This document shows, piece by piece, positions 1-7,824 of a DNA stretch of 12,936 nucleotides. Each line of letters begins with the position of its first letter. Position 1 is the first letter of the stretch. Under the pieces are notes generated by a model that saw only the letters and a program-made list of their open reading frames with translations, searched no databases and was not told the origin of the DNA. The position numbers and the translations under genes are program-made. The DNA comes from an uncultured Clostridia bacterium (lineage in GTDB: Bacteria > Bacillota > Clostridia > Lachnospirales > Anaerotignaceae), in contig CAJUKL010000056.1 of the NCBI GenBank assembly GCA_910587195.1, forward strand, positions 1 through 12,936, in the 5' to 3' direction.

Positions 1-783
1 TGTTATATTAATACAGTTGATGTAGAAAACAGTGATTTTGAAAATGGAAATTGGAAGTATCAATTTACTGCTTCTGATGGCACTTCACTTACATTAGAAG
101 AAGGACAAAAGCATACATTTCTTATTGTAAATGGTAAAATATCCTCTGAAAATGTTGTCATTCAAAATAATATTTCTTTTGTTTCATTAGAAGGAATTTG
201 TAAAGGATTGCATTTGCAAAAAGAAGAAAATAAAAATAGTATCAAAAATGGATTAGATACTGTTACAATAGAACATTCTCTTACTGTCAAAAAGAATAAT
301 GAAATACTGCCAATAAAAGCAATCTATATAGAAAATGAAATATATGTACCTTTAAAAGAATTTGTAACTGCTTTCAATGGTACTGTTAGTTATACCACAA
401 AAGAAGTAATGCCTTTGTACAATCCTTTGATATGTATTGATACAAGAGAACAAAAAATAATAAAAGAACAGGCATTACAAACGACAAAACAAAAAATGAA
501 TCAATGTTATCAAAATTTTTTATTAGAGCAAAAGAATAATAATGCAAATGAAACACTCATACAAATTCAGCAAAAAATAAATACTATGCAGTGTATAGAA
601 GATATGGCTAGTTTTTGGATAATAGACGCTCCTTATTTATTGCTTGTAGATAAAGCAACAGGAGAAATTTATTATAAAACAGGACATGGAAATGCAGGGC
701 ATGGCTCTTATATCGAAATGATTGATAAAGTAGATACTAATGTAACAGATTTTTTTGAATATGTTATCAATCATGGTTTTTAA
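1..783 (+). CDS. Stalk-domain (copper amine oxidase N-like) protein, 3' part
   Basis: The frame is open from the first base, so this is the C-terminal 260 codons of a longer gene whose start lies outside the window; the internal ATG-like start at 208 is not needed. About residues 40-65 (FLIVNGKISSENVVIQNN..ISFVSLEG) and 98-125 (IYVPLKEFVTAFNGTVSY) look like two halves of copper-amine-oxidase-N/stalk repeats, which sit on the cell surface in Firmicutes. A Gln/Asn/Lys-rich helical stretch follows (about residues 145-190), then a compact end with a dipeptide-rich GHGNAGHGS segment that resembles no catalytic motif I know. It converges on the LRR lipoprotein gene and shares its terminator. Family assignment is from the stalk-like pattern only; the role is unknown. 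Confidence 0.7.
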   Translation, partial: CYINTVDVENSDFENGNWKYQFTASDGTSLTLEEGQKHTFLIVNGKISSENVVIQNNISFVSLEGICKGLHLQKEENKNSIKNGLDTVTIEHSLTVKKNNEILPIKAIYIENEIYVPLKEFVTAFNGTVSYTTKEVMPLYNPLICIDTREQKIIKEQALQTTKQKMNQCYQNFLLEQKNNNANETLIQIQQKINTMQCIEDMASFWIIDAPYLLLVDKATGEIYYKTGHGNAGHGSYIEMIDKVDTNVTDFFEYVINHGF

Positions 784-869
784 AAGAATAAAAAATTTCT
801 TTTTTTTGTTTTTTTTAAATTTTCGTTGCTATTTTTACTTTTTTTCTCTCTTTATATGATGTAGCAAGT

Positions 870-907
870 AAAAAGAATCCCACTGTTTTTTCAGTGGGAT
901 TCTTTTT
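870..907. terminator. Bidirectional intrinsic terminator
   Basis: A perfect 16-bp stem (AAAAAGAATCCCACTG at 870-885 with its complement at 892-907) closes a 6-base T loop. It has A-tracts on one side and T-tracts on the other, so it works for both convergent genes. It overlaps the TAA of the minus-strand LRR gene. Confidence 0.9.
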
Positions 908-1655
908 AATCAATTTCTATGATGGTATTTTTATCAGGGAAAAAGGGATTTCCAAATACTGTAATATCTTTTTCTGATAAATTTTCTGCTACAGCCATAG
1001 ATATTTGAATCAATTTTAAATTTTTTAGAGAATATAATGCTTCTAATGTATTCAATGAAAAATTTCCGTCTGTCAAAAATAACTCCTGCAATTCTTTCAT
1101 TTCAGACAATACAGAAATATCAGAAATATCATTTCCTATCAAACCTAATTTTTCTATATGATAAAAATTTTTTAAAAAGGATATATCTTTTAAAGCAACA
1201 TCTCCTTGCTGACAATAATTGATATTTAATTCTGTCAAATTTTGTTTGTTTGGTAATTTTTTGATAGACTGATATTCTTGTGCGATGCAGTTAGATAAAT
1301 ATAAAGATTTTAAATTCTGTAATGATGACAAAAAAGAAAAATCGTTTATATTGCAATTTTCTATAAAAATAGATTCTAAATTTTGATATTGCGATAGCAT
1401 AGAAGAATCATTTAAAATTACACCACATATACGAATCGTTTTTATCTCATCAATAGGATAATCTATTTCTTCCAATGACAAAAATTCGATTGCTGTTTCA
1501 GAAGAATATAACATATCTTCATATTTAAAATTGATTTCTATTTGCGTGTTTCCAGTATATTCATTACCAATATACTCACTGACTTTATTTTCTTCATCAG
1601 AGCAAGCTGAAAATGATAAAAGAATAAAAAGAAATAAAAATAGCCTTTGAAACAT
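906..1655 (-). CDS. Leucine-rich-repeat lipoprotein
   Basis: 249 aa. The N-terminus has a hydrophobic signal segment ending in LSFSAC, a passable lipobox with Cys18 followed by an acidic SDEE, so I infer a lipidated protein on the outer face of the membrane. From about residue 90 to 215 there are five or so LRRs of roughly 22 residues (LQNLKSLYLSNC, LTELNINYC, IEKLGLIGNDISDISVL, LQELFLTDGNFSL), an internalin-like arrangement that usually binds protein partners. The start is supported by GAGGAG 8 bases upstream. It lies 19 bp downstream of the stalk gene and is probably cotranscribed with it from the promoter box near 2800. The ligand cannot be predicted. Confidence 0.85.
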   Translation of the reverse strand: MFQRLFLFLFILLSFSACSDEENKVSEYIGNEYTGNTQIEINFKYEDMLYSSETAIEFLSLEEIDYPIDEIKTIRICGVILNDSSMLSQYQNLESIFIENCNINDFSFLSSLQNLKSLYLSNCIAQEYQSIKKLPNKQNLTELNINYCQQGDVALKDISFLKNFYHIEKLGLIGNDISDISVLSEMKELQELFLTDGNFSLNTLEALYSLKNLKLIQISMAVAENLSEKDITVFGNPFFPDKNTIIEID

Positions 1656-1674
1656 CTGTTTTACTCCTCTACTT

Positions 1675-2721
1675 TTATTTACATTCTATGGTAATTGTTT
1701 GTATATCATCAAATTCTTTTACTGTTTCATCTAAGCCAGAAGTATCAAAATAAAAATAGAAGTCACTGTGACCATTTCCGCCACCACCACGAACAAAGGT
1801 AACAGGAATTGTAATACCATTCACAGATACTTTAATATGTTCATTTACAAAATCCGTTCCTTCCTGTACTTTATTTCCTTCTCTATCTTGGTTTAGCATA
1901 TCATCTAGCATACTATATAATTCTTCTGTTTCATCCATTACATTCATTTCAAGTTGAAACCCAAACATCAATTTACTATCATTATCTTTATTCCATGTTA
2001 CAGTGAAATCTGTAAGATATTGCATATTATTTTCTGTTGTATCAAATTTGTTGTTTCCTGTTCTTTTGAATTCTACAGCAAAATCTGAAATATCTTTTGA
2101 AACATCTCTGTCATCCTCTCTTTTTAGCTTTAAATCCCATGATGTACTAGTGGGTGGCAAAACATAATCCAAACATATTTTCCTTTCTTCTGGATACCAT
2201 GTTACATCGCCATAATATCCTAAATCGTCCATTAAAATAATACTTTTACCGCCTATATTGTAAGTATTTACGTCTATACTTTCATCGTCAGTTTGTGATA
2301 GAACTTCCAAAATGACACGATTACCTGCATCATAAGATTTTTCATTTCTATCAGCCCCATAAAAAAGTCGTGCAATAATATCAGTTTCGTAAATATTTGC
2401 TGCGAAAGAGCCGATTGCTTTTGTATTTTTTGGGGGAACATAATCTGCTGTTATTTCATTGGGAGATGCAATATCATATTCTACTCGTAGAACACGTTCA
2501 GAATCTGAATACCAAATATCAAATCCATATTTTTCTAAATCTTCCACAACAATTCCTGTATATCCATTGATATTATAGGACGGAATTGGCAAGCCATTGA
2601 TATAAGCAACAATATCTGTGTTGACTACTTTTCCAACAATATCTCCTGTTTTCGCAAAAACAATACTGCTGCTTATCATCATACAAAACAATAAAATAAT
2701 ACAATTTTTCAATTTTTTCAT
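1675..2721 (-). CDS. Exported stalk-domain protein (stalk A)
   Basis: 348 aa from the ATG at 2721, chosen over the ATG at 2790 because AAGGAGG lies 8-9 bases upstream and a clean signal peptide follows (MKKLKNCIILLFCMM..SIVFA, cleavage after about residue 25). Two stalk-like modules follow: residues about 33-80 (AYINGLPIPSYNINGYT, EDLEKYGFDIWY, ERVLRVEY) and about 110-190 (YNIGGKSIILMDDLGYYG, WYPEERKICLDY). The last 150 residues form a separate domain shared with the 8931-9931 gene, ending IQTITIECK in this one and IQSITIECK in the other. It lies downstream of MAF-A beyond a terminator, has its own promoter box, and is followed closely by the LRR lipoprotein gene. Likely cell-surface; no enzyme motif seen. 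Confidence 0.88.
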   Translation of the reverse strand: MKKLKNCIILLFCMMISSSIVFAKTGDIVGKVVNTDIVAYINGLPIPSYNINGYTGIVVEDLEKYGFDIWYSDSERVLRVEYDIASPNEITADYVPPKNTKAIGSFAANIYETDIIARLFYGADRNEKSYDAGNRVILEVLSQTDDESIDVNTYNIGGKSIILMDDLGYYGDVTWYPEERKICLDYVLPPTSTSWDLKLKREDDRDVSKDISDFAVEFKRTGNNKFDTTENNMQYLTDFTVTWNKDNDSKLMFGFQLEMNVMDETEELYSMLDDMLNQDREGNKVQEGTDFVNEHIKVSVNGITIPVTFVRGGGGNGHSDFYFYFDTSGLDETVKEFDDIQTITIECK

Positions 2722-2766
2722 AAAACATTCCTCCTTCATTGATGATATGATTATAAATTTCTTTTT

Positions 2767-2802
2767 ATATATAAACAACAAAAAAGACAAATTTACTACA
2801 AC
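2767..2802 (-). promoter_or_regulatory. Class II promoter box of stalk A
   Basis: On the minus strand GTTGTAGTAAA is followed, with 24 bases start to start, by TTGTTTA. The same two blocks at the same distance lie upstream of the genes starting at 7638 and 7825. Inference: a -35/-10 pair read by an alternative sigma factor. A TATATA close by could instead serve the housekeeping sigma. Confidence 0.55.
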
Positions 2803-2834
2803 TTTTTTGAAAGTATTTTGTATTTTTTTGAATA

Positions 2835-2869
2835 CAAAAAAACTGCCACATAGTCCTTTATGTAGCAGT
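2835..2869 (-). terminator. Intrinsic terminator of MAF-A
   Basis: On the minus strand an 11-bp stem (ACTGCTACATA / TATGTGGCAGT, one G-T pair) with a 6-base loop is followed by seven T. It lies 15 bp past the MAF-A stop and separates it from the stalk A promoter. Confidence 0.85.
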
Positions 2870-2883
2870 CTTTTGATATTAGA

Positions 2884-4029
2884 TTAGGAAACTGTGAAAA
2901 TAAGGCGTTTTTTTGCACAGCTATTTGTGCCTAAAACATATCTAAATGTTTCTGTTGTACTTGTAGTTACTGTTTTAGAAATACACTTCCAAGAATTATA
3001 CATTCCAGATGCATTGCCTTTTAATGTTGCATACTTTGTATCAGAGCCAGAATTGATAACACAATATTCACTTTTATCATTTGTATCAGTTTTCATATAG
3101 ATGTTAAATGTTACAGAGGATTTTCCGCTGTCATTTACAAATCTCACTGGAAATTCATAGATAATGCCCCAGTTGCCAAGATTTTGACCTGAAGTTGATG
3201 GAGAAATGCACTTTCCAGCAGGAGCTGCCAAATAGATTGGAAGTAAATCAGAAGTAGCAGCAGCTCTATTGATTTTTAAATTAGAAATTCCTGTTGTATT
3301 TAATTTCAAATATCTCCTTGCTTTTTGTAAGTCACTAGCATTTAATGTAATGGTATCCGCTACATATTTATAGCCATTGGAGTAACCAGAATATTGATTT
3401 CCATTGCCATCTGTTTTTGGAATTACAGTAGCTGTACCATCTATATTCCATTTGTTTTCGTAGATATATACTGTGATAATAGCTTGTCCATCTACTTGAA
3501 ACTCCATTAAACCGCTGTAAAGCCCACTGTAATCAAGCAATTCTTTATCAAACCAGTAAGAACCATTTTTAGTTATGCTTACCTCTGATGCTGGTGAAGA
3601 ATTAAAATAATCTTTGATTGTTTCCCCTGCAACTCCATTCCAACTTTTTTTGTCATCAAAACGGTTTGTACCATGTCCTAATTTTAATTGCCTGAAATGC
3701 AATTTTGTACTGTTTGGATTAAATATTTGTATTCCAAAATTCAGTTTATTCTGTGATGTAGGTGCAGCTGCACCTGCACTATTATTGTATTGATAAGAAA
3801 AGAAAATCTGATGTGTGCCAGCTGGGACAGTCACTTGGTTTAAGCATTTGTTACAATCCGTTTTATCTTTATCTCCATACATATTATTTTTTAATGCTTC
3901 AGGATGATTACAAATTACAAATTTTTTGCTTGTATCTAATGAATAGTTTACAGGTAAACTAATATCAGTAGACAAATTCGTTAAATCAGTTAAATTGCTG
4001 CCAGAGGCAGATAAAATAGTGAAAGCCAT
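2884..4029 (-). CDS. MAF-A: leaderless protein of unknown family
   Basis: 381 aa from the ATG at 4029; AAGGGAG is 8 bases upstream, whereas the ATG at 4047 overlaps that site. I do not recognise the family. There is no signal peptide, no membrane segment and no LPXTG. Composition is rich in Ser, Thr, Asn, Gly and aromatic residues, which suggests an all-beta secreted-type protein. Cys residues occur in short clusters (NKCLNQ, SCAKKR). Segments shared with MAF-B: IQIFNPN (about residue 102), SD-PI-A near 270, GNW-Y-PVRF-ND near 295, and LGTNS near 365. Three promoter-like repeats lie 340-575 bp upstream. A leaderless protein beside a holin-like gene and a TcdR-like sigma recalls clostridial toxin and bacteriocin loci, but no toxin motif is visible. 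Confidence 0.8.
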   Translation of the reverse strand: MAFTILSASGSNLTDLTNLSTDISLPVNYSLDTSKKFVICNHPEALKNNMYGDKDKTDCNKCLNQVTVPAGTHQIFFSYQYNNSAGAAAPTSQNKLNFGIQIFNPNSTKLHFRQLKLGHGTNRFDDKKSWNGVAGETIKDYFNSSPASEVSITKNGSYWFDKELLDYSGLYSGLMEFQVDGQAIITVYIYENKWNIDGTATVIPKTDGNGNQYSGYSNGYKYVADTITLNASDLQKARRYLKLNTTGISNLKINRAAATSDLLPIYLAAPAGKCISPSTSGQNLGNWGIIYEFPVRFVNDSGKSSVTFNIYMKTDTNDKSEYCVINSGSDTKYATLKGNASGMYNSWKCISKTVTTSTTETFRYVLGTNSCAKKRLIFTVS

Positions 4030-4368
4030 AATAAAATCTCCCTTCAAAAATTTAATTTTGTTTTTCTTTTAGCAAAACTTATCTATGTAGATTTAAAAAA
4101 ATGATGGTTTCCTTACTGTTTGAATGCTCTTTTGTTTTAAAAAATAGGAAAAATATAAAATCGTATCATCATTGCAGTAAAGTATTTCATTTTTACATTT
4201 CTTTACAATAAATAAATTTTTGCTATTATTTTGAAGCAGTTGTCTTTTTCCTATAAAAGATGGTTGTGATTCAGTAATCTTAAGCTTTATCCCCCTCCAA
4301 ATTCAGCGAAGCATTTTCCCTATTTGCTGAAAAAGATTTTTAAATTTGAATCACTTGCTTCTATTTGA

Positions 4369-4398
4369 TAAAGATAAAATAAGTTTTGTTTTAGCAAC
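4369..4398 (-). promoter_or_regulatory. TcdR-type promoter-like repeat A
   Basis: Minus strand: GTTGCTAAAACA (4398-4387), 11 bases, ATCTTTA (4375-4369), preceded by an A/T tract like an UP element. The gap is identical in six copies in this window. It faces MAF-A, about 340 bp from its start. Confidence 0.65.
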
Positions 4399-4484
4399 CT
4401 AAATACACAATTTTTTAAAATTTTTATAACATTTTTTTAGAAATAAGAATTTAAAAAAAATTTCTTTTAACTGCTTCTGTCTAA

Positions 4485-4514
4485 TAAAGATAAAATAAAT
4501 TCTGTTTTAGCAAC
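4485..4514 (-). promoter_or_regulatory. TcdR-type promoter-like repeat B
   Basis: Minus strand: GTTGCTAAAACA (4514-4503), 11 bases, ATCTTTA (4491-4485). Similarity to repeat A extends about 85 bp, including the upstream A/T tract, so A and B look like a tandem duplication with a 116-bp period. Confidence 0.65.
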
Positions 4515-4574
4515 CTGAGTACATAATTTTTTAGAATTTTTATAATATCTTTTTTAGAAATTGTTTACATCTAT

Positions 4575-4604
4575 AAAAGATAAAATTGTTTTCTCTTGTG
4601 CAAT
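4575..4604 (-). promoter_or_regulatory. TcdR-type promoter-like repeat C (diverged)
   Basis: Minus strand: ATTGCACAAGAG (4604-4593), 11 bases, ATCTTTT (4581-4575). The -10-like block and the spacing are kept but the -35-like block is degraded. It lies 90 bp upstream of repeat B. Confidence 0.45.
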
Positions 4605-4771
4605 CTAAAATTCAAAATTTTTTAAATTTGTAAAAAAATTATGTAGAAATAATCATAACGATTGGAATATTATTCTATTGATAGATTGATTTTGATAGGT
4701 TAGTGGATAAAAATGAAGTTATTATAATAACTCTAAAAAAGATAATGTTAAAAATATTTTGTATATAATAC

Positions 4772-4796
4772 TAGCCCTTGCTTTCTGCAAGGGCTA
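4772..4796. terminator. Perfect 10-bp hairpin, possible terminator
   Basis: TAGCCCTTGC and its complement enclose TTTCT. Neither strand has a T-run directly after the stem (five A then five T on the plus side), so termination is only probable. It lies between the decayed frame at 4811 and the MAF-A promoters. Confidence 0.45.
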
Positions 4797-4810
4797 AAAA
4801 TTTTTAAATA

Positions 4811-4972
4811 TTATTCTGTATATTCTCTGTCATAGAAAATATCTACTATTTCTGTAGTTCCGCTGTGATTTGTACTACAATAATCCGTATTATATTCCAA
4901 ATATAAGGAACGGTTGGAACTATTGTAATTGAATGGCACATTTGGTGTTGTTTTACCAAGTTTGCAATTTTT
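4811..4972 (-). pseudogene. Possible decayed N-terminal remnant of a MAF-like gene
   Basis: A 53-residue open frame bounded upstream by TAG (4973-4975). It contains LGKTTPNVPFNYNSSNRS, which loosely resembles the MAF N-terminal region (LTNLSTDISLPVNYSLDTS in MAF-A, LGTVNLPSGSNSRIPMKF in MAF-B). The frame just upstream reads MWYRKIANL from an ATG at 4983, so one frameshift would join an N-terminus to it. The similarity is weak; it could be an unrelated remnant. Confidence 0.3.
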
Positions 4973-5058
4973 CTATACCACATTTTGGAGTATGAAATAT
5001 TGTTAAATTCTTTATTTACTTTCTATTTGAATAGCATTATATATTTTTTGAATTTATA

Positions 5059-5388
5059 TTAAAAAATATAAAAAATATCTTTTTCATTACAAAGTTCTGT
5101 TATTATAACATTTTTCAAGTTCTCAATTCTACTTTTCATATAGTTTAAATTTTCATTTTGTAAATTTTGTTTTGCCCAACTTAATAACAACTCTAATTCT
5201 TTTAATACAATTTCTTTTTTTGATATATCAAATTCTGTTCCATCTTGAACATATTTAATTCTAAGTTCTTGGATTGCTTTTTCCCAATATATATCATAAA
5301 ATTGCTGAGAAGAAATGCTTTCATTTAAAATTAGTTTTGAATTTTTATCATAAATATTACCTGAATATTTATATAATTCTACCGACAT
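5059..5388 (-). CDS. p109: small soluble protein of unknown function
   Basis: 109 aa, charged and mostly helical, with no signal peptide and no membrane segment, so probably cytoplasmic. I do not recognise the family. AGGAG lies 8-9 bases upstream of the ATG. The ATG overlaps the stop of the preceding frame as TAATG, a sign of translational coupling to p133. The p133 5' half now lies at 9946-10128 on the other strand, so in this arrangement p109 has lost its natural promoter (the operon promoter near 7756). Possible roles for a p133/p109 pair are chaperone, regulator or immunity protein; none is shown by sequence. Confidence 0.65.
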   Translation of the reverse strand: MSVELYKYSGNIYDKNSKLILNESISSQQFYDIYWEKAIQELRIKYVQDGTEFDISKKEIVLKELELLLSWAKQNLQNENLNYMKSRIENLKNVIITELCNEKDIFYIF

Positions 5389-5612
5389 TATTTTTTTCTC
5401 CTGTCATATAAATTCTCTATGACTGAAAAACTATATGGATTTATACTAATTTTTTCTCCTAAGTCTGTTTTAATTTCTAAAATAGAATCACTAATATATT
5501 TTATGTTTTCTATCCAAACAATTTCTTCATTTTTTCCTCTTTTCCATTCTTTCCACTGTTTTGTTCGTTTATGATATGCATATTCTATAAAAGGAGAATG
5601 TAAATAGTATAC
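5388..5612 (-). pseudogene. p133, 3' part (separated by inversion)
   Basis: On the minus strand a frame with no start codon of its own runs from the GTATAC breakpoint: VYYLHSPFIEYAYHKR, then KQWKEWKRGKNEEIVW, ending SVIENLYDRRKK and TAA, which overlaps the p109 start. Joined at GTATAC to the frame that begins at 9946 (ending ..CGCGIIVY at that site), it gives one continuous 133-residue protein in frame. The product is charged, likely soluble and of unknown function. As it stands this half has no promoter or ribosome site and is not expected to be made. Confidence 0.75.
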
Positions 5613-6529
5613 ATTATGGTATTCAAATTTTTAATCCTAACAAAACTTCTGTTACAATTACACCTTTAAATTGTGGACATGGACAGGGCAATGGTAGCGA
5701 TAGTGGACGAATCAATGTAAATGCTGCCTCATGGACAAGATTTTTTAATGGAGCAAGTGATTGTGGCACAACAACAGCTAAAACAGTAGCATCCAATGGT
5801 TCGTTTTGGATTTTAGATAAAGTAATTCCTCAAGGATATGGTTTTAGTGGCAATTTAAGATTTCGTACTTCTGGCACTGTGATTGTAACAGTATATGCTT
5901 TTTTAGACCGCTATAAAATATCTGGTGCTGGTTCTCAATACCGATATGATGGAGCATCTGTACAATATTCTGGATATGGAGCAGGCTATTTCCTGACTGC
6001 TGCAGAAATAACACTCAAAGCAAGTGATATTTTGAATAATGGTGGAAAGTTTTTTCAAACTTGTTATTCAGAATATCCAAAACCTGTAAAAGGTGAAAAA
6101 AATCCAATGGAAGTAAATGGTAAAGCACAAAGTGATATGGTTCCTATCCATATTGCTGGTACAAGTGAAATTGCAGGTCCTGATGAACCTCGTCCAAGAC
6201 ATAATGTAGGAAACTGGTGTGTACAATATTATATTCCTGTAAGATTTGAAAATGACACCAACAGAGATGTTGTTTTTAAAGGATACATACAGCCAGGAGA
6301 AGATAATAAAAATGAAAATTTCTATATATTGTCTTCTGGTTCCAACAACACAGTTTACCAAAGAATTAGTAGCATTAATGAAGAAAAGTATAAGGACAAA
6401 AGAACATGGCATTGGACAAATCATACTATTCCAGCTCATACTACTTCAGCTGTTCAGATATGTCAATTTATATTAGGAACAAATAGTTCCAAACACGTAA
6501 ATCATATTTGGAAAGTAGAAAACAAATAA
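5591..6529 (+). pseudogene. MAF-B, 3' part (separated by inversion)
   Basis: The frame is open from 5591 (stop TAA at 5588-5590) but has no usable start; the GTG at 5879 lies inside conserved sequence and has no ribosome site. From about 5606 the translation reads SIHYGIQIFNPN, aligning with LNFGIQIFNPN near residue 100 of MAF-A. It continues collinearly to the end: SDMVPIHIAG, GNWCVQYYIPVRFENDT, FILGTNSSKH. The first 86 residues of this paralog are encoded at 10124-10381 on the opposite strand. Joined at GTATAC the two give a 391-residue protein, close to MAF-A in length. Here it is promoterless and headless. Confidence 0.85.
5598..5613. repeat. Inversion breakpoint, left inverted repeat
   Basis: ATGTAAATAGTATACA. 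It matches the reverse complement of 10122-10137 at 14 of 16 positions around the palindrome GTATAC (5607-5612). Exchange here restores two genes in frame. Confidence 0.75.
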
Positions 6530-6533
6530 CAAA

Positions 6534-6570
6534 CAAACCCCTTATGCTATAAAATAGTATAAGGGGTTTG
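6534..6570. terminator. Bidirectional terminator hairpin
   Basis: A 17-bp stem (CAAACCCCTTATGCTAT with ATAGTATAAGGGGTTTG, one G-T pair) closes a 3-base A loop between convergent genes. T-runs are weak on both sides, though the minus side is T-rich. Confidence 0.75.
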
Positions 6571-6573
6571 TCA

Positions 6574-7638
6574 TTAAGGAGTTACTATTTTATCAATTGA
6601 TTTTTTATAACCAGACCAGCTTAAATAAGTATAACTAAATGGCATACCAATAAACTCTGCAATATCCTTTTCCTCAATATAGATTTCTCCTGCATAAACA
6701 AAAACAGAGAAATTTTTTTCTGGAGTGTTACTTGATTTTAAAGTAACACTTCCTAAAATATACTGTTGTGGATGTACGCAAAAAGGGTCTTTGTCTTCAT
6801 AAGTATGTAAAGATTGTTTTGTTCCTTTTTCCAAAATAAGCATATTTTCTTTTTGTTCTTTTACGGTGATGTCTGCCATTTCTAAGAGAGGTCTTAAATT
6901 TATATATTTATCGTTTTCATATTCATCATGTCCAAAATAAAATATATTGTTTCCTTCAAAATCAGAAAAATCAGAGTTTGTATTATATGTTTCATAAGCC
7001 TCTTTGCTATCAGTATAGTTTGTTATATAAGGATACTCAATAGAAAGCAAATCTAATGGAAATGTTCCAAAATCTGTTTGAATTTCTTTGCCACCCATCA
7101 TTGCCTCCATCTCTACAATTCTTTCTGCTGGGTGCCAAGCAAAGCGAAAACCATATGCGGAATAACCATTTGTTCTAAAAGGTCCGTAAGATACTTTGTT
7201 AGGGTTAATCTCAGAAATTGCAGACACTTCTACAGCGATTTTACCACCTATATTATAAATATGTTCTTTCTCTACATGGTTTTCATTGATAGATACGTTT
7301 ATATCCGTTTCATAAATATTTCCGATGATTTTTCCAGGAGAATTATTATTTTTTTCTGATACATATTCGGGAGCAGTTTCAGGCATACAACTTGCATTCG
7401 CATGTAAGCATCTTGATTCCTCATACCATTCCACTTGAAACCCATACCTTTCTAAATCTTCCACTACAATTACCGTTTCCCCACCGATATTATACGATGG
7501 TATTTTCATGCCATTAAGATAAGTAACAATATCTGTTGCATAGATATTCCCTATAACATCACCCACTGCAGCATGAGCAACCGTTCCTCCTGATAGAAAA
7601 CAAAACAATAAAATCATACAGCTTACCAATTTTTTCAT
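6574..7638 (-). CDS. Exported stalk-domain protein (stalk B)
   Basis: 354 aa. GAGGAGG lies 8-9 bases before the ATG and is followed by a signal peptide (MKKLVSCMILLFCFLSGG..AHAA). The first stalk module (about residues 30-80) contains TYLNGMKIPSYNIGGE, VVEDLERYGFQVEWY. A second module (about 105-185) contains YETDINVSINEN and HIYNIGGKIAVEV, with FAWHPAERIVEM. The rest is distinct from stalk A: a Tyr/Asp/Asn-rich linker, then copper-amine-oxidase-N-like pieces (KYINLRPLLEMADITVKEQ, GEIYIEEKDIAEFIGM) near the C-terminus. It is divergent from the 7825 operon and has its own class II box. It is wholly inside the invertible segment and intact in either orientation. Likely surface-located; function unknown. 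Confidence 0.87.
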   Translation of the reverse strand: MKKLVSCMILLFCFLSGGTVAHAAVGDVIGNIYATDIVTYLNGMKIPSYNIGGETVIVVEDLERYGFQVEWYEESRCLHANASCMPETAPEYVSEKNNNSPGKIIGNIYETDINVSINENHVEKEHIYNIGGKIAVEVSAISEINPNKVSYGPFRTNGYSAYGFRFAWHPAERIVEMEAMMGGKEIQTDFGTFPLDLLSIEYPYITNYTDSKEAYETYNTNSDFSDFEGNNIFYFGHDEYENDKYINLRPLLEMADITVKEQKENMLILEKGTKQSLHTYEDKDPFCVHPQQYILGSVTLKSSNTPEKNFSVFVYAGEIYIEEKDIAEFIGMPFSYTYLSWSGYKKSIDKIVTP

Positions 7639-7672
7639 ACAACATTCCTCCTCTATAGATTATAAACTTTTT

Positions 7673-7712
7673 ATATAGAAATAAACAATAAAAAAGCTGA
7701 AAATACTACAAG
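7673..7712 (-). promoter_or_regulatory. Class II promoter box of stalk B
   Basis: Minus strand CTTGTAG (from 7712) with TTGTTTA starting 24 bases on (7688-7682), then TATATA. It shares blocks and spacing with the boxes at 2802 and 7756. Farther upstream, TTTTGTATTC is also shared with the stalk A promoter region. Confidence 0.55.
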
Positions 7713-7755
7713 ATTTTTGATTGTTTTTAAAAGAATACAAAAAACATTAAAAAAA

Positions 7756-7796
7756 GTTGTAGTAAAATCTTTTATTTTGTTGTTTATTTATAATAG
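7756..7796 (+). promoter_or_regulatory. Class II promoter box of the DUF5050-stalk-p133 operon
   Basis: GTTGTAGTAAAA (7756) with TTGTTTA 24 bases on (7780-7786), then TATAAT at 7789. The TATA-like motif shifts by about 3 bases among the three copies while TTGTTTA stays fixed, which favours TTGTTTA as the real -10. Confidence 0.55.
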
Positions 7797-7824
7797 AGAA
7801 AAATAAAAAAGGGGAGAGTTCTTT

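Larger units (their letters stand above)
4030..5058. other. 1 kb without an intact gene, upstream of MAF-A
   Basis: This stretch holds three tandem promoter-like repeats (4369-4604), a perfect hairpin (4772-4796) and two decayed minus-strand frames. One frame (4093 to about 4290) is open for about 66 codons and reads IKLKITESQPSF... It follows GGAGGGGG at 4294-4302, but an ATA stands where a start codon would be expected, so it may be a dead gene or part of a 340-base MAF-A leader. A small inverted repeat (TTCAGC/GCTGAA, 4302-4331) lies just upstream. The other frame is listed separately. Confidence 0.5.

Noticed and set aside
4369..4604. CRISPR-like or satellite repeat array
   Set aside because: Units are long, diverged and unevenly spaced (116 and 90 bp), with a promoter-like core; no short identical repeats with spacers.
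6068..6439. Minus-strand frame of 123 codons
   Set aside because: Antisense to MAF-B, Cys/Phe/Ile-rich translation typical of a shadow frame, no ribosome site.
5879..6529. Independent 216-aa gene with GTG start
   Set aside because: The frame continues upstream to 5591, the upstream part aligns with MAF-A, and no ribosome site precedes the GTG. It is the 3' part of MAF-B.
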